Shown here piece after piece: positions 43,480 through 53,851 of a stretch of 64,000 bases of DNA. Position 1 is the stretch's first letter; each line of letters starts with the position of its first letter. The notes beneath the pieces were generated by a model. It was not told the origin of the DNA, ran no database searches, and saw nothing but the letters and a program-made list of their open reading frames with translations. Source of the DNA: Candidatus Melainabacteria bacterium (GTDB taxonomy: Bacteria; Cyanobacteriota; Vampirovibrionia; Obscuribacterales; Obscuribacteraceae); assembly GCA_003153555.1 (NCBI GenBank), contig PLZS01000088.1:21180-85179 (forward strand), given 5' to 3'. Both the position numbers and the translations under genes were made by a program.

Positions 43480-45305
43480 GTTTCCAGCTCCGGAAACTCG
43501 GGAGTATCTTTAAACGCAGGTATGCGAACGAAAAAGCGACTTCCCAGACCAAGCTCACTTTCCACCCCGATCGTGCCGTTATGTCCTTCAGTAAGTACCT
43601 TGGCGATTGCCAGACCAAGACCAGTGCTTTTAACTGGCACATTTGCCTCAACCAACTTCGATTGGTGAAACTTTTCGAAAATCAAGTCTCGATCGTGAGC
43701 AGGAATTCCTGCGCCCTGATCAGCAACACTCAATTCAACGAAATCATCACCATCTTTGATAGCCACTGTGACTACGCCTTCGCGCGGAGAAAATTTGATC
43801 GCGTTCGACAGAAAGTTAATCAGAATCTGCACTAGCCTACGTTCATCTCCTAGAAGTAATGCATCTTGCCAGGGCGCTTGAATTTTGACACCGAATTTTT
43901 GCGCTAACGAGCTGACGGAGTCGATCGCCACATTGCACACGTCTAGAGCGCTCACACTGCTAAATTCGAGCACCATTTTGCCTGCGTCTAATTTTTCTAA
44001 ATCGAGTAAATCACGAACCAGTTCCATGAGTCGCTCCAAACTCTGACTGGCTTTGGACAATTCCTTAAGTGCCGGCTCGCTTAGTTCACCACGCGCACCT
44101 TCTGTAATAAGAGCGAATGTACTTGAAACAGAAGTCAGAGGTGTTCGCAGGTCATGACCTGCGACTGAGATGAGCTGTTGTTTCTGGCGGGCCAAGGCCC
44201 GTCGTTCCGTGACATCATGGGCAACACAATAGAACATTTTGTCAGGCTGTGTCCAAGTCACTTTCCACAAAATGTCCTTAACAGTGGTGTCACCACAAAC
44301 TAATTGAGATTCGAACTCCGTTTCTTTTCCGGTGGCTGAGACCTCTAATAAGAGAGTCGTCAATCGTTCACGTTCGTGTGGTGGCACCAAAGTCAGCATC
44401 GAGCGGCCCAACAACTCGTCTGCTCTATGTTGCCATGCTTTGAGCACTGACTCGCCGATGTCGACAATGCGCAACCTTCTATCAAGAGAACAGAGAACGT
44501 CGACAGATTGCTCGAGGATAGAGAATTCTTTTTTTCGGGCATCCTGAACCAAGTCAGAGGCCTTATGCAATGCAGCATCTAACTGCCCGATTTCGTCTTT
44601 ATCGGTCAGGGGGGCTTGTAGCGGTTTGCCAAAAGCGACTCGATGAGCGTTTTCTTCGATTATCTCGAGTCGCTTGGCGATATTTCGAAAGAATAGAATT
44701 GCCACCCCGATGGAAATAATCAAATTCAGCACAAGTCCCGCTACAGTGGTGAGGGAAACGTACCATCGCCACGTATTCAACTCACTAGGAGCCTTAAGGT
44801 GCATTTGCACTTCACCTGCGGCGATCCGATCTGAGATTGGCTTTGCTTCGACCATCATTGCGATGACATCGGGTTGCAACCCTTTGCCAAGTTCCACTCG
44901 CTCACTAGGAGGGCGGCGAAATATGAACTTAATGCGTTCGAGCATTTTGGCCGCATGGTCGAACATTTCAGGGAGCTCAGTGAAGGCCTCTCTGATCTCT
45001 GGCCTTACAGCGAAACTAGAGTTTACTGATTTTTGATAGACCCGCATTTTTTCGAGAACAAAATCAAATTCTCTTGAAAAGTCCTTGTCTGATTTAAGTT
45101 CAATCGTAGAAAGAGTGAGTAAGGCTTGCACTAATGCCTCTTCCGCACCGTGATAGCGCAAAAGCGCACTCTTCGACGAATCAAATTGGTCGGACAGTTG
45201 TTCGGTTTTTAAAAGTAGAGCAGCCAAAGTAACAACGAATACTATTTCGAAGAGAATAGGCAGAGTTACGATTAGCAGGATTTTCTGCCAAATTTTCAAA
45301 TTCAT
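43476..45305 (-). CDS. Membrane sensor histidine kinase with PAS domain (first of a tandem pair)
   Basis: 609 aa, same architecture as the downstream gene and clearly a paralogue. TM1 is about 8-32, then an extracytoplasmic helical region and TM2 around 190-212. HAMP is followed by PAS (about 250-370) and SVAGHDLRTPL with phosphoacceptor His384. The HATPase has LINFLSNAIKFSPR, VADQGAGIP and STGLGLAIAKVL. The two extracytoplasmic domains differ more than the kinase cores, suggesting different ligands or a sensory heterodimer. It overlaps the second kinase by 4 nt. Confidence 0.92.
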   Translation of the reverse strand: MNLKIWQKILLIVTLPILFEIVFVVTLAALLLKTEQLSDQFDSSKSALLRYHGAEEALVQALLTLSTIELKSDKDFSREFDFVLEKMRVYQKSVNSSFAVRPEIREAFTELPEMFDHAAKMLERIKFIFRRPPSERVELGKGLQPDVIAMMVEAKPISDRIAAGEVQMHLKAPSELNTWRWYVSLTTVAGLVLNLIISIGVAILFFRNIAKRLEIIEENAHRVAFGKPLQAPLTDKDEIGQLDAALHKASDLVQDARKKEFSILEQSVDVLCSLDRRLRIVDIGESVLKAWQHRADELLGRSMLTLVPPHERERLTTLLLEVSATGKETEFESQLVCGDTTVKDILWKVTWTQPDKMFYCVAHDVTERRALARQKQQLISVAGHDLRTPLTSVSSTFALITEGARGELSEPALKELSKASQSLERLMELVRDLLDLEKLDAGKMVLEFSSVSALDVCNVAIDSVSSLAQKFGVKIQAPWQDALLLGDERRLVQILINFLSNAIKFSPREGVVTVAIKDGDDFVELSVADQGAGIPAHDRDLIFEKFHQSKLVEANVPVKSTGLGLAIAKVLTEGHNGTIGVESELGLGSRFFVRIPAFKDTPEFPELET

Positions 45306-45432
45306 GTCTTAGATCATACTGAAGGCTAGCCGTTACACGATATCATCTCAACTTTAATATCAAAGCATGTCCAAAGACTGGCAAACTGTTAGCAGAGAGA
45401 GATTATCAAGTGTCCATGCAAAAGGTCAATTC

Positions 45433-46470
45433 ATGAATCCGTTGATGTTCAGAGCGCCCACATTGTGCTTATTTGTTTGGATGCTAGTGTCACCATATGC
45501 GATGACGGACGGTAAGAATAAGACGGAAGTGATGAAGTCTAATCTTTCCTCTATGTTAGATTCATTGAGGGGCGGTTCTGCTGAACCTAAGCTGAATAAC
45601 GAACAGCTGCAATTGCAACAATTTTCATTGACGTCAAACAGTATTGAGCGCACTTACTACGTGCACGTTCCGCCCACATATACAGGAAAGACTGCGATGC
45701 CGCTAGTGCTGGCTTTCCATGGCGCCGGGGGTAAAGCCCGACTGATGCCCCGCCTCACCAATTTAAGCAAATTTGCCGACAAGCACTCTTTTATCGTTGT
45801 TTACCCCGAAGGCTTAAACGCTCGCTGGAATGACGGTAGAGGGGGAAAAACTGCCGCTGAGGTCGAAGACGTAAATTTCGTCAGCACCATGCTCGATAAG
45901 CTTGAGAAGCGATTCAAGATAGACACCAAGCGCGTCTATGCGGCAGGAGTATCCAACGGTGGTTTCTTTTCGCAATTTCTCTGCATCAACTTGCCTGATA
46001 AGTTCGCAGCCGTAGCCTCAGTCGCAGCGACGATGGAAGAGCATATTTACAAGAATCTCAAATCACCAAAACCTGTACCAATTCTTTTCATCATGGGTGA
46101 CGACGACACAATCGTGCCTTACGAGGGTGGCTCCATCGGAGTAGCCGGCGCGATAGAGGACAAGTCTACTCGCAGAGCAATCTCTGCTCAAAACGCTGTC
46201 AACTATTGGGTGAAGGCTGATCAGTGCAGTGACAAACCGGTGATTAGCACCCTTCCCGATGCTCGACCAAGCGATGGCACACATGTAACTCGCAAGATTT
46301 ACTCCAATGGAAAAAATGGCAGCGAGGTTGTTTTCTTTATCATCAAGAACGGCGGGCACACCTGGCCGTCAGGTTGGCAGTATCTTCCAGATGCGATCGT
46401 TGGTTTAACCAGCAAAGCTATCGATGCCGATCAAGAAATTTGGTCTTTTTTCCAGCGCCACCATCTGTAG
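45433..46470 (+). CDS. Secreted esterase of the PHB-depolymerase / feruloyl-esterase (LpqC-like) family
   Basis: About 345 aa from ATG 45433 (AAGG 7 nt upstream), giving the signal segment MFRAPTLCLFVWMLVSPYAM; the track start at 45367 adds 22 residues. Alpha/beta hydrolase: LAFHGAGGKARLM (oxyanion), VVYPEGLNARWND, nucleophile GVSNGGFFSQ, acid MGDDDTIVPY and His in NGGHTWPSG, so the triad is complete. Enzymes of this family depolymerise extracellular polyhydroxyalkanoate or cleave feruloyl/acetyl esters; substrate unassigned. Divergent from the sensor kinases and followed by an exported amidohydrolase. Confidence 0.88.
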   Translation: MNPLMFRAPTLCLFVWMLVSPYAMTDGKNKTEVMKSNLSSMLDSLRGGSAEPKLNNEQLQLQQFSLTSNSIERTYYVHVPPTYTGKTAMPLVLAFHGAGGKARLMPRLTNLSKFADKHSFIVVYPEGLNARWNDGRGGKTAAEVEDVNFVSTMLDKLEKRFKIDTKRVYAAGVSNGGFFSQFLCINLPDKFAAVASVAATMEEHIYKNLKSPKPVPILFIMGDDDTIVPYEGGSIGVAGAIEDKSTRRAISAQNAVNYWVKADQCSDKPVISTLPDARPSDGTHVTRKIYSNGKNGSEVVFFIIKNGGHTWPSGWQYLPDAIVGLTSKAIDADQEIWSFFQRHHL

Positions 46471-46574
46471 TGCGGAGCAGAGTTAATAAATAATTGATGT
46501 CAGAAGCGCGGCTCCTGATCCATGTATCCTAATGTACGTCCAATGATCAGCGAGCGATTGACAGGTAAAAGTAC

Positions 46575-47918
46575 ATGCTAAAGCGACTGACTATAGGCTT
46601 GTTTCTATCCACATCGTTTTTAATGGCACATCCTTGTCTCGCTCAGCAGACACCCTGGGCATTGCATGGCACTGTTGTGGCTAATGGCGGACCGCAAGAC
46701 AAGTGGATCAGTTTCCAACATGGAAAAATCACTGCCATCTCAACGGAAAAGCCTGGCGCGGCAAAGACGTTTCTCGAACTCGATGGGTACATCTATCCTG
46801 GATTGATTGACACTCACAATCATGTCCATTACAACACTATTCCTCAGTGGAAAGGAAGTGACTATGCCAATCGCTATCACTGGCAAAATGATCCGGAATA
46901 CCTCGAAAAGGTTGATTATCCCTTTGCGCGCCAGGTCGATAACAGATTGGTTTCGGATTCAATTTTGTATGGAGAAGTTAGAAGCGTGATTGGAGGTGCC
47001 ACCATGATTCAATCCAACTATCATGAAGCCGCTCCAAAACAACTGATTCGAAATTTAGACTTCGATGAATATCATACGGAAGCCTACACTGGTCCAATCG
47101 GCAAGATATCTGATGAAGACGCAAAAAAACTCGGCGACCATTTAGGCAAGGAAACGGCTCGACTCTTTTTTCACATTGCAGAAGGAAAAAAGGATGACAC
47201 AACCACGCAATCTGAATTCGAAATATTAGGCAAAAAGGGATTTTTCAAAGATGGAGTTGTTGTTATCCACGGCATTGCTCTGGGACCTGCGGATTTTAAG
47301 GTGATGAAAGAGAAACACATGTTCTTAGTGTGGTCTCCGAGAAGCAACATGCGTCTTTACGGTGAGACCAGTGATGTGCCAGCTGCTGTGGACGCAGGAG
47401 TCACTGTCGCTCTTTCCCCGGATTGGACAGTGACTGGGTCGAGCAATATGCTGGATGAACTGAGATTTGCGTATGGCTATTTGACTAAACGCTATCCAGG
47501 CAAGTTCACGCCGCAAAACATGTTTGACATGGTGACGAAAAATGCAGCCTTGGTCGCGGGAGTTGACAAGGAACTGGGAGCTATAGAAGTTGGAATGGAT
47601 GCTGATTTTTTGACGACAAAAAAACTTACTTTTGTCGACAAAAAGACGAAGCTGGATCAAACCTACGAGCCCTACGATAACCTTTTGAAAGTAGCCCCAT
47701 CTGACGTTCGATTAGTCTTCGTCAAAGGGCGACCGATCTATGGAGAACCAGCTCTAATGTCAAAATATGCGGTTCACTCAACGCCAATAAAAATTGGTGC
47801 CGTGGAAAAGCAGATTGCCATTGATTGCGAGGATGGATCAAATTCAATCGACTATGGTCAACTCGAAAGTCGACTCAAATCTGTTTTGCCTCAACTTGCA
47901 CCTGTTTATGAGCCATAA
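46575..47918 (+). CDS. Exported amidohydrolase-superfamily enzyme
   Basis: 447 aa. Signal peptide (LKRLTIGLFLSTSFLMAHPCLAQ), then a beta-sandwich and TIM-barrel metal hydrolase. LIDTHNHVHYN gives the HxH metal pair, LFFHIAEGKKDD a further His, VVVIHGIALG the next and LSPDWTVTGSSNML the Asp. The arrangement resembles the chlorohydrolase/imidazolonepropionase-like group, often one or two metal ions. Substrate unknown. It lies 497 bp upstream of the urate genes, but nothing shows it belongs to that pathway. Confidence 0.85.
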   Translation: MLKRLTIGLFLSTSFLMAHPCLAQQTPWALHGTVVANGGPQDKWISFQHGKITAISTEKPGAAKTFLELDGYIYPGLIDTHNHVHYNTIPQWKGSDYANRYHWQNDPEYLEKVDYPFARQVDNRLVSDSILYGEVRSVIGGATMIQSNYHEAAPKQLIRNLDFDEYHTEAYTGPIGKISDEDAKKLGDHLGKETARLFFHIAEGKKDDTTTQSEFEILGKKGFFKDGVVVIHGIALGPADFKVMKEKHMFLVWSPRSNMRLYGETSDVPAAVDAGVTVALSPDWTVTGSSNMLDELRFAYGYLTKRYPGKFTPQNMFDMVTKNAALVAGVDKELGAIEVGMDADFLTTKKLTFVDKKTKLDQTYEPYDNLLKVAPSDVRLVFVKGRPIYGEPALMSKYAVHSTPIKIGAVEKQIAIDCEDGSNSIDYGQLESRLKSVLPQLAPVYEP

Positions 47919-48024
47919 CCAGAAACCATCGACCAGGCTATCCAACCGATTTGCCTCTGTCCGAGTAATTCTCAGGAGCCACGCTGCTAGGCTCCTGTGG
48001 CTCGTTCTCTAGCGGATAAAAATC

Positions 48025-48038
48025 AACCGTTAACGGTT
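48025..48038. repeat. Dispersed palindrome AACCGTTAACGGTT
   Basis: Perfect 14-bp palindrome preceded by AAAAATC, as in the 1476 copy. It lies in the gap between the amidohydrolase and the convergent ureidoglycolate lyase genes. Confidence 0.8.
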
Positions 48039-48089
48039 TGTTTTCTGAAACCACTCATTTGTCTGTATGGGCGCAGGATTCCATCGAAT

Positions 48090-48593
48090 CTAAGCAGGCA
48101 GAATTTCGATGGCGGTTTCGAGGTTGAATACTTCACAATCCTCTTTGGACCCGTCCTCACAGACCAGGCAAGCGAAATCTATCGGTTCGCCAACTGCGGT
48201 CATTGGATAGTGCCAAATCCCTGGTTTGTAACTGATGCCCTGTCCATTGGTTGCCTCAAACACCTTCAAGGTTTCCAAGTCCGGTTTGTCTTCACCCAGA
48301 CTAACAATTACGAGAAATTTTGCGTTGCTCGTCATGGGCATGAATACCTGCGTGGAAAATTGGTGTTTTTCCAAAAGCTTTAGTTGCAGAGGAAATTGAG
48401 CGAGTGGATTGCACCTAAAAACGCATAAATTAAGCTTGGCACTTTCAGTCCGTAAATTGGCAACGTCAGCCAAATAGTCGTAACGTTTCGCAGTTTGCAT
48501 GTTTGCATACTTGAAAGGAAGGTTTTCATCGGCAGCGATTAGCGAACCGAATGGACTGTATGCTTCTCGATTTATGGGCACAGCCTTGATCAT
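48090..48593 (-). CDS. allA: Ureidoglycolate lyase
   Basis: 167 aa cupin-fold enzyme splitting ureidoglycolate to glyoxylate and urea. Family segments: KAVPINREAYSPFGSLI at the start, LLEKHQFSTQVFMPM, KFLVIVSLGE, then GQGISYKPGIWHYPM near the C-terminus with the family's aromatic-His motif. It is the last catabolic step to glyoxylate, and its gene is divergent from malate synthase, which consumes that product; the two share a 209-bp promoter region. Confidence 0.9.
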   Translation of the reverse strand: MIKAVPINREAYSPFGSLIAADENLPFKYANMQTAKRYDYLADVANLRTESAKLNLCVFRCNPLAQFPLQLKLLEKHQFSTQVFMPMTSNAKFLVIVSLGEDKPDLETLKVFEATNGQGISYKPGIWHYPMTAVGEPIDFACLVCEDGSKEDCEVFNLETAIEILPA

Positions 48594-48802
48594 TGAAGAG
48601 TATTCACCATGTCAAGCTATGCTTGTTTTAGAAGTTTTGCTTTAGACTAATACGCCCAGCTCGCGCGCTCTTCGGAGATGCCGGCGGTAATATTCGCAAT
48701 CCGAATTGCGTGTAATATAACCTGGCACTGGGATAATTGTACAGTTGGTTTTCGTTGCTGAAGCGAAACAGGCATGGTGCCCTGTGAATTGAGGAGATGA
48801 TC

Positions 48803-50383
48803 ATGACGCAAGTAGCGCAACAAGTTGAAGTTTTAGGCAAACTGAATTCCGAGTTCGAACAGATTCTTACTCCGGAGGCTCTTGCCTTTATTGCCGACCT
48901 TCATACTCAGTTCAATCCAACCAGAGAGAAGTTGCTCAGCAATCGGGCGCTCCGGCAAAAGGAAATTGACTCTGGAAAGTACCCAGATTTCTTGGCGGAA
49001 ACCGCTTCTGTACGCGATGGAAAATGGCAGGTTGCCAGCTGTCCTGAGGACCTTCTGGACCGTCGAGTCGAGATCACCGGTCCATGCGAAAAGAAAATGA
49101 TGATCAACGCCTTCAATTCCGGCGCAAATGCGTTTATGGCAGATCTGGAAGATTCACTCTCTCCTACCTGGGAGAACGTGGTCGAAGGCCAAAAGAATTT
49201 AAAAGAAGCGGTACGCAGAACCTTGTCATTCAACAGCCCGGAGGGTAAGTCGTATCGCTTAAACGAGAAGATTGCGACACTGCTTGTCCGTCCACGCGGC
49301 TGGCACCTAGTCGAGCAGCATGTCACCGTTGGTGGTGCACCTTTATCGGCGAGTTTGTTTGATTTCGGACTTTATTTCTTTCACAACGCGCAAGAACTAG
49401 CTAAGCGTGGAAGTGGTCCATACTTTTATCTGCCGAAGATGGAAAGTCACCTGGAAGCCAGGTTGTGGAATGACGTTTTCAATTATTCGCAAGACAAGCT
49501 CAAAATTGAGCGAGGCACGATTCGAGCCACTGTACTGATCGAGACAATTCTAGCCGCTTTTGAGATGGATGAGATTTTGTTCGAGTTGAAAGAGCATGCG
49601 TCGGGCTTGAATGCAGGCCGGTGGGATTACATCTTTAGCACGATTAAGAAGTTCTCTCGCCACAAAGAATTCTTGCTGCCCGATCGTGCTCAGATAACCA
49701 TGCGTGTTCCATTCATGCGCGCTTATTGCCGGCTTCTCGTCAAGACATGCCACCGTAGAGGTGCGCATGCGATGGGAGGCATGGCTGCTTTCATACCGAG
49801 CAGAAAAGATGCTGCCATTAACGAAGTAGCATTGACTAAAGTTCGAGAAGACAAGGATCTCGAAGTTGCAACAGGATTCGACGGCACCTGGGTTGCGCAT
49901 CCAGATTTGGTACCAGTGGCAAAAGACGTATTTGACACAGCCTTCGGAAGCAAACCGAACCAAAAATTCAAACAACTTGAAGATGTCGTGGTCGCCAAAG
50001 AAATCTTGGACGTCAAAATAGATGGCGGGCAGATCACCGAGAAGGGACTGACCAACAATATTGACGTCGGTTTGCAATACATCGAGTCATGGTTGCGAGG
50101 CACGGGTGCAGCGGCAATTCATAATCTGATGGAAGATGCAGCGACAGCGGAAATCTCGCGAGCTCAAATTTGGCAATGGTTCCAAAATGCAGCCAAGCTG
50201 GATGACGGCAGAGTGGTCACAATGGATCTATATCGTCAGATAAAGGATGCGCAACTGAAAAGCTTGAGCACGACTCCTGGCAATAGGTATAAAGAGGCGG
50301 CTGAAATTTTAGACAGTCTCGTAGAGAGCGATTCCTTCGCCGAATTTCTCACTATTGGTGCATACAAATATCTGGATAAGTAG
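48803..50383 (+). CDS. aceB: Malate synthase A
   Basis: 526 aa from ATG 48803 (GAGGAG 6 nt upstream; the track lists ATG 48797). It condenses glyoxylate with acetyl-CoA to malate. Hallmarks: [30 protein letters not shown] (catalytic Arg), [43 protein letters not shown] and [12 protein letters not shown]. Length matches the A isoform. No isocitrate lyase is adjacent. Its position inside the urate cluster argues that glyoxylate comes from ureidoglycolate rather than from a glyoxylate shunt. Confidence 0.95.
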   Translation: MTQVAQQVEVLGKLNSEFEQILTPEALAFIADLHTQFNPTREKLLSNRALRQKEIDSGKYPDFLAETASVRDGKWQVASCPEDLLDRRVEITGPCEKKMMINAFNSGANAFMADLEDSLSPTWENVVEGQKNLKEAVRRTLSFNSPEGKSYRLNEKIATLLVRPRGWHLVEQHVTVGGAPLSASLFDFGLYFFHNAQELAKRGSGPYFYLPKMESHLEARLWNDVFNYSQDKLKIERGTIRATVLIETILAAFEMDEILFELKEHASGLNAGRWDYIFSTIKKFSRHKEFLLPDRAQITMRVPFMRAYCRLLVKTCHRRGAHAMGGMAAFIPSRKDAAINEVALTKVREDKDLEVATGFDGTWVAHPDLVPVAKDVFDTAFGSKPNQKFKQLEDVVVAKEILDVKIDGGQITEKGLTNNIDVGLQYIESWLRGTGAAAIHNLMEDAATAEISRAQIWQWFQNAAKLDDGRVVTMDLYRQIKDAQLKSLSTTPGNRYKEAAEILDSLVESDSFAEFLTIGAYKYLDK

Positions 50384-50595
50384 TCTCTTAAATATAGCCT
50401 TTTCAGACGATTTAAGCCTCGTAAGAGGAAATGAGCGCGGGATTTTAACCCTCCTCGAGCGAAATAAGTAGGAGGAGTAATATTCTCTCCATCCTTTTGC
50501 GCAACTGATCGCTGACGTTCAGCGTCTCGGGGTGTGCCTATAAGCGGCTAGAATAGCCCTGCTCCATTTCTAGCTGTCGCGGTACGGTGAGTAGT

Positions 50596-50937
50596 CTAGC
50601 TTCCGCGATAAGTTGAATAGCCGAACGGACTGAGAAGTAGCGGCACGTGAAAGTGCTGAGTCGGATCTTTGACTTCAAAAGCCACAGTCACGTGCGGATA
50701 GAATCCAGGCTCATCCTGATTCGCATAGTAGCTGTGTGTGTCGAATGTGAGTCTATATGTGCCTGCGATCAGATGGTAGGCGTCAGATAAAAGATCTGTT
50801 AATCGACCGTCAAAATTAGTTTGGCCGGAGGCGATTTCATCCCAAATGCCCTCGGTTTGGAATTCCAAAGTTACTTTTATTCCACTGCCCGGCCGCCCTT
50901 TGGCAGTATCCAATACGTGTGTAGTAATGCTGCTCAT
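50596..50937 (-). CDS. uraH: 5-hydroxyisourate hydrolase (transthyretin-like)
   Basis: 113 aa, exactly the family size. It hydrolyses the uricase product 5-hydroxyisourate to OHCU. Signatures are ITTHVLDTAKGRPG at the N-terminus (catalytic His) and the C-terminal YSTYRGS (YRGS motif). FYPHVTVAFEV lies between. The ATG directly follows the uraD stop (TAAATG), so the genes are translationally coupled. No export signal, so cytoplasmic. Confidence 0.96.
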   Translation of the reverse strand: MSSITTHVLDTAKGRPGSGIKVTLEFQTEGIWDEIASGQTNFDGRLTDLLSDAYHLIAGTYRLTFDTHSYYANQDEPGFYPHVTVAFEVKDPTQHFHVPLLLSPFGYSTYRGS

Positions 50938-51435
50938 TTATAGTTTTTCCAATCTCAGGTGGGTAATTTTCTTTTGTTCTTCAGCTGCAATAGGCAACTC
51001 TGTTTCGGTGCTGTGTTCCAATCTTGCATTGAGTATCGATAACATCTCATTGGCTGTTTTACCAGTGGCGCAAACGATAAAAATGTAGCCAAATTTTCGC
51101 AAATATTCCTCGTTGCCAGAGGCGAGATTTTGCCCAACTTCGTCTGAAATCCCTTCTACACCTGACTGTTCATTTTGAGCCCAGTTCTTTGTGGCATTGT
51201 ATTTTTCTTTCAGACTCTTCAGATCGCCAATCTTCGGATGAGCGGCGAAAGCCTCCAACCAATCCAACCGCGTCATCTCGCTAAAGAAATGATCGGCGCG
51301 CTTTGACAGCTCCTCATCGTTGCTAAAGGGTCGAGCGCGCGCCATATCTCGTGACCACCGACCACAACCACAACACTTCAGGAAGACTTCCGTAGCGTCG
51401 TTAACACTAAGTTCGTTGATAAGCTTTAAGTTCAT
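50938..51435 (-). CDS. uraD: OHCU decarboxylase
   Basis: 165 aa. It decarboxylates 2-oxo-4-hydroxy-4-carboxy-5-ureidoimidazoline to (S)-allantoin. Motifs: FAAHPKIGDLKSLK (catalytic His), NEQSGV and KFGYIFIVCATGKTANEML. Overlaps the end of the allantoicase gene by 29 nt and abuts uraH. Sequence CCGCGRW near the N-terminus corresponds to the family C-GS-RW element. Confidence 0.95.
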   Translation of the reverse strand: MNLKLINELSVNDATEVFLKCCGCGRWSRDMARARPFSNDEELSKRADHFFSEMTRLDWLEAFAAHPKIGDLKSLKEKYNATKNWAQNEQSGVEGISDEVGQNLASGNEEYLRKFGYIFIVCATGKTANEMLSILNARLEHSTETELPIAAEEQKKITHLRLEKL

Positions 51436-52483
51436 CGGTCTCTTTACGACTAGGATCTACCGGCGTTGAAGGCACCACTGTGCACCAGGCGCGGAATCTA
51501 CTGATGCCACCATCGGGTACGATGTTCAGACGGAGATGCGTCCAAGGACCTTCGGCCAAAATTTCCTTTTCAAAGAAATGTCTGTTATCAGCTTGAAGCT
51601 TTGTCTGCGGCACTACCTTAGTCCACTCAAAGCCGGACGCATTGAGATTATTCATTTCTGCGCCAGGAGCATAACAAGCATCGATCCAACAAGAATCCGG
51701 GAAATTACCCTTGTAGTGTTTGGTATCGACCTCAATTTTTTGCAAAAGTCCAGGCTTAGCTAATTGGATAACTGACCAATCGTGTCCTTGATCTCTGCGT
51801 CGTCGAGTTTCCCAGCCATCGCCCATATTGGCTCCCTGTCCGGGCATGATCATGTTGTTTTTGTTGCCAAAGAACATATCATTGCAAGCGATGACACTGC
51901 CGCCATTTTCAACGGCTGCAAGATCGACCTGTTCGTCTCGAGGACATGCAAGCCAATCTTTCTCAACGGTACCGTAAACCTTCAAGCGGGCAACGCCGCC
52001 ATCAGGATATATATTGAGCCGAATATGCGTCCAGCGATTGGGGTTCAAGACTGCGAAAATGTTTTGTGCTCCCTGCTTGAGAGGCGATTTAGGGAGGATC
52101 TGATGCCAGTCAGCTTCGGACAATTTGTCGACTGGAACGTCCTTATCTACGTACAGGGCATCGATGGAAGCATAGGGTGGATGATTACCCAAAAAGTTGT
52201 TTGTGTCGATGTCGACTCCTTCGATCACTCCCGCTGTGCCCAGCTTTAAAATGCACCAATCGTAACCTGGCACCCTCTTGCGACGAGTCTCCCAGCCATC
52301 CATCCATTTGCCACGATCCGTGTACTTGTCGTCGATGTACACACCTCGGCCCGGCTTGATCAGATTTTCTTTTTCAGCAAAAAATTCATCATTAGCAATT
52401 AAAACTTTGCCGCCCAATTTTTCTGAAGCAAGGTCGACAAACCCACTAAAAACAGCCGCTCCGAGATCGAAATTCCTTTCCAT
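51407..52483 (-). CDS. alc: Allantoicase
   Basis: 358 aa made of two similar jelly-roll repeats. The first contains VDLASEKLGGKVLIANDEFF and GWETRRKRVPGYDW, the second VDLAAVENGGSVIACNDMFF and GWETRRRRDQGHDW, as expected for allantoicase. It releases urea from allantoate to give ureidoglycolate. Its ATG abuts the allantoinase stop (TAAATG) and its end overlaps uraD. Choice of allantoicase rather than allantoate amidohydrolase predicts urea, not ammonia, as the nitrogen product. Confidence 0.96.
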   Translation of the reverse strand: MERNFDLGAAVFSGFVDLASEKLGGKVLIANDEFFAEKENLIKPGRGVYIDDKYTDRGKWMDGWETRRKRVPGYDWCILKLGTAGVIEGVDIDTNNFLGNHPPYASIDALYVDKDVPVDKLSEADWHQILPKSPLKQGAQNIFAVLNPNRWTHIRLNIYPDGGVARLKVYGTVEKDWLACPRDEQVDLAAVENGGSVIACNDMFFGNKNNMIMPGQGANMGDGWETRRRRDQGHDWSVIQLAKPGLLQKIEVDTKHYKGNFPDSCWIDACYAPGAEMNNLNASGFEWTKVVPQTKLQADNRHFFEKEILAEGPWTHLRLNIVPDGGISRFRAWCTVVPSTPVDPSRKETDELKAYQRT

Positions 52484-53851
52484 TTATTTTTTACTCTCCA
52501 CGCGTTCTTTCAATAAAAACTTTCCGATTGGTGCTGATGAAAATTTGCCGTTATCGAATACCAAATGTCCTCTGACAAACGTTTTTTCGACCAGACCGAA
52601 AAGCTGCATGCCATCATAAGGCGTTACTTTATGACGGTGATGGATAATTGAAGCATCAATTTTTGTCGAAGCTTCAGGATTCCAGACAACAATGTCAGCA
52701 TCAGTCCCAGGCTTCAGCGAGCCTTTCGATCCAGACAGTCCAAGAAATTCAGCTGGAGCCTGACAAATCCATTTGGTCAATTGCTCAATGGAGACACCGC
52801 GCTTTTTTGCCTGTGTCCAGACCGTTGGTAGCACAAACTGCAGTCCAGATATTCCGCCCCAGGCTTTTTGCAAATTGCCTTCCGATAAAAATTTGAGGCT
52901 TGGAGCGCAAGGAGAGTGGTCCGATACTACAAAATCAATCGTTCCATCCAACAATGCTTGCCAAAGTTTCTCTCTGTTTTCGCGCTCGCGAATCGGTGGC
53001 GCACACTTAAATCGTGGGTCGCCATCAGCGATTTCTTCAGAGGCAAAAGTAAGATAGTGTGGGCAAGTTTCTACAGATAAATTGGTCTTGGACGCTTTAG
53101 CTTTTTGGATCGCACTGATGGCGTCGGATGATGACAGGTGAACAATATGAACCGGGCAGTTATGCTTTTGACCAAGTCGAATAATCAAGTCGATGGCGTC
53201 ATTCTCCCAGCGTCTAGGTCGGGACTTGAGAAAGGCATTGTAAGAAGACGAGTGTTCACTCCAATCTTCTGGATGCGAATCCGCGCATTCAAGTTCAGCG
53301 TGAACCAAAAGTGGAATTTTATGCTTAGCCAAAACTGGCATAGCAAGATTCAAATCAGCTTCAGTGACGTTTGGAAAATCGTCGATGCCTGAGTGAATCA
53401 AGAAACATTTGAAACCTCTCACACCAGCTTCAATCAAGGACTCTAATGAGGCAGTATTTTCGGGAACCACACCACCGTAAAATGCGCAGTCAACCGAGAG
53501 TTTACCAGAGGCAGCGGCGAGCTTCTCTTCAAGCGCATCCAGTCTGGTCGTCACAGGATTTGAGTTAAGGGGCATGTCGGCGATTGTCGTGATGCCGCCT
53601 GCAGCAGCCGCCTTGGTGGCTGTTTCAAAACCTTCCCATTCGGTTCGGCCAGGCTCATTGACGTGTACATGGCTGTCGACCAAACCGGGCATCACAACCG
53701 AGTTCCCTACCTCATGAACTGTAATGCCAGCTGGTATTTTGTCTGCTGAAACCATGTCAAATATCAAGCCATCTTTGACAAGAAGGCAACCTGCTCTGAT
53801 ACCATCTGTAGTGACGACGCGGTTGCTTGAAATGCCAAATATAGAAGTCAT
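52484..53851 (-). CDS. allB: Allantoinase
   Basis: 455 aa cyclic amidohydrolase converting allantoin to allantoate. Metal site: LVDSHVHVNEPGRTEWEGF (HxH), GVRGFKCFLIHSG with the Lys expected to be carbamylated, LLVHAELE, VHIVHLSSSDA and VVSDHSPCAP (Asp). AGGT lies 6 nt before the ATG. First gene of allB-alc-uraD-uraH, divergent from uricase across a 248-bp region. Confidence 0.95.
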   Translation of the reverse strand: MTSIFGISSNRVVTTDGIRAGCLLVKDGLIFDMVSADKIPAGITVHEVGNSVVMPGLVDSHVHVNEPGRTEWEGFETATKAAAAGGITTIADMPLNSNPVTTRLDALEEKLAAASGKLSVDCAFYGGVVPENTASLESLIEAGVRGFKCFLIHSGIDDFPNVTEADLNLAMPVLAKHKIPLLVHAELECADSHPEDWSEHSSSYNAFLKSRPRRWENDAIDLIIRLGQKHNCPVHIVHLSSSDAISAIQKAKASKTNLSVETCPHYLTFASEEIADGDPRFKCAPPIRERENREKLWQALLDGTIDFVVSDHSPCAPSLKFLSEGNLQKAWGGISGLQFVLPTVWTQAKKRGVSIEQLTKWICQAPAEFLGLSGSKGSLKPGTDADIVVWNPEASTKIDASIIHHRHKVTPYDGMQLFGLVEKTFVRGHLVFDNGKFSSAPIGKFLLKERVESKK

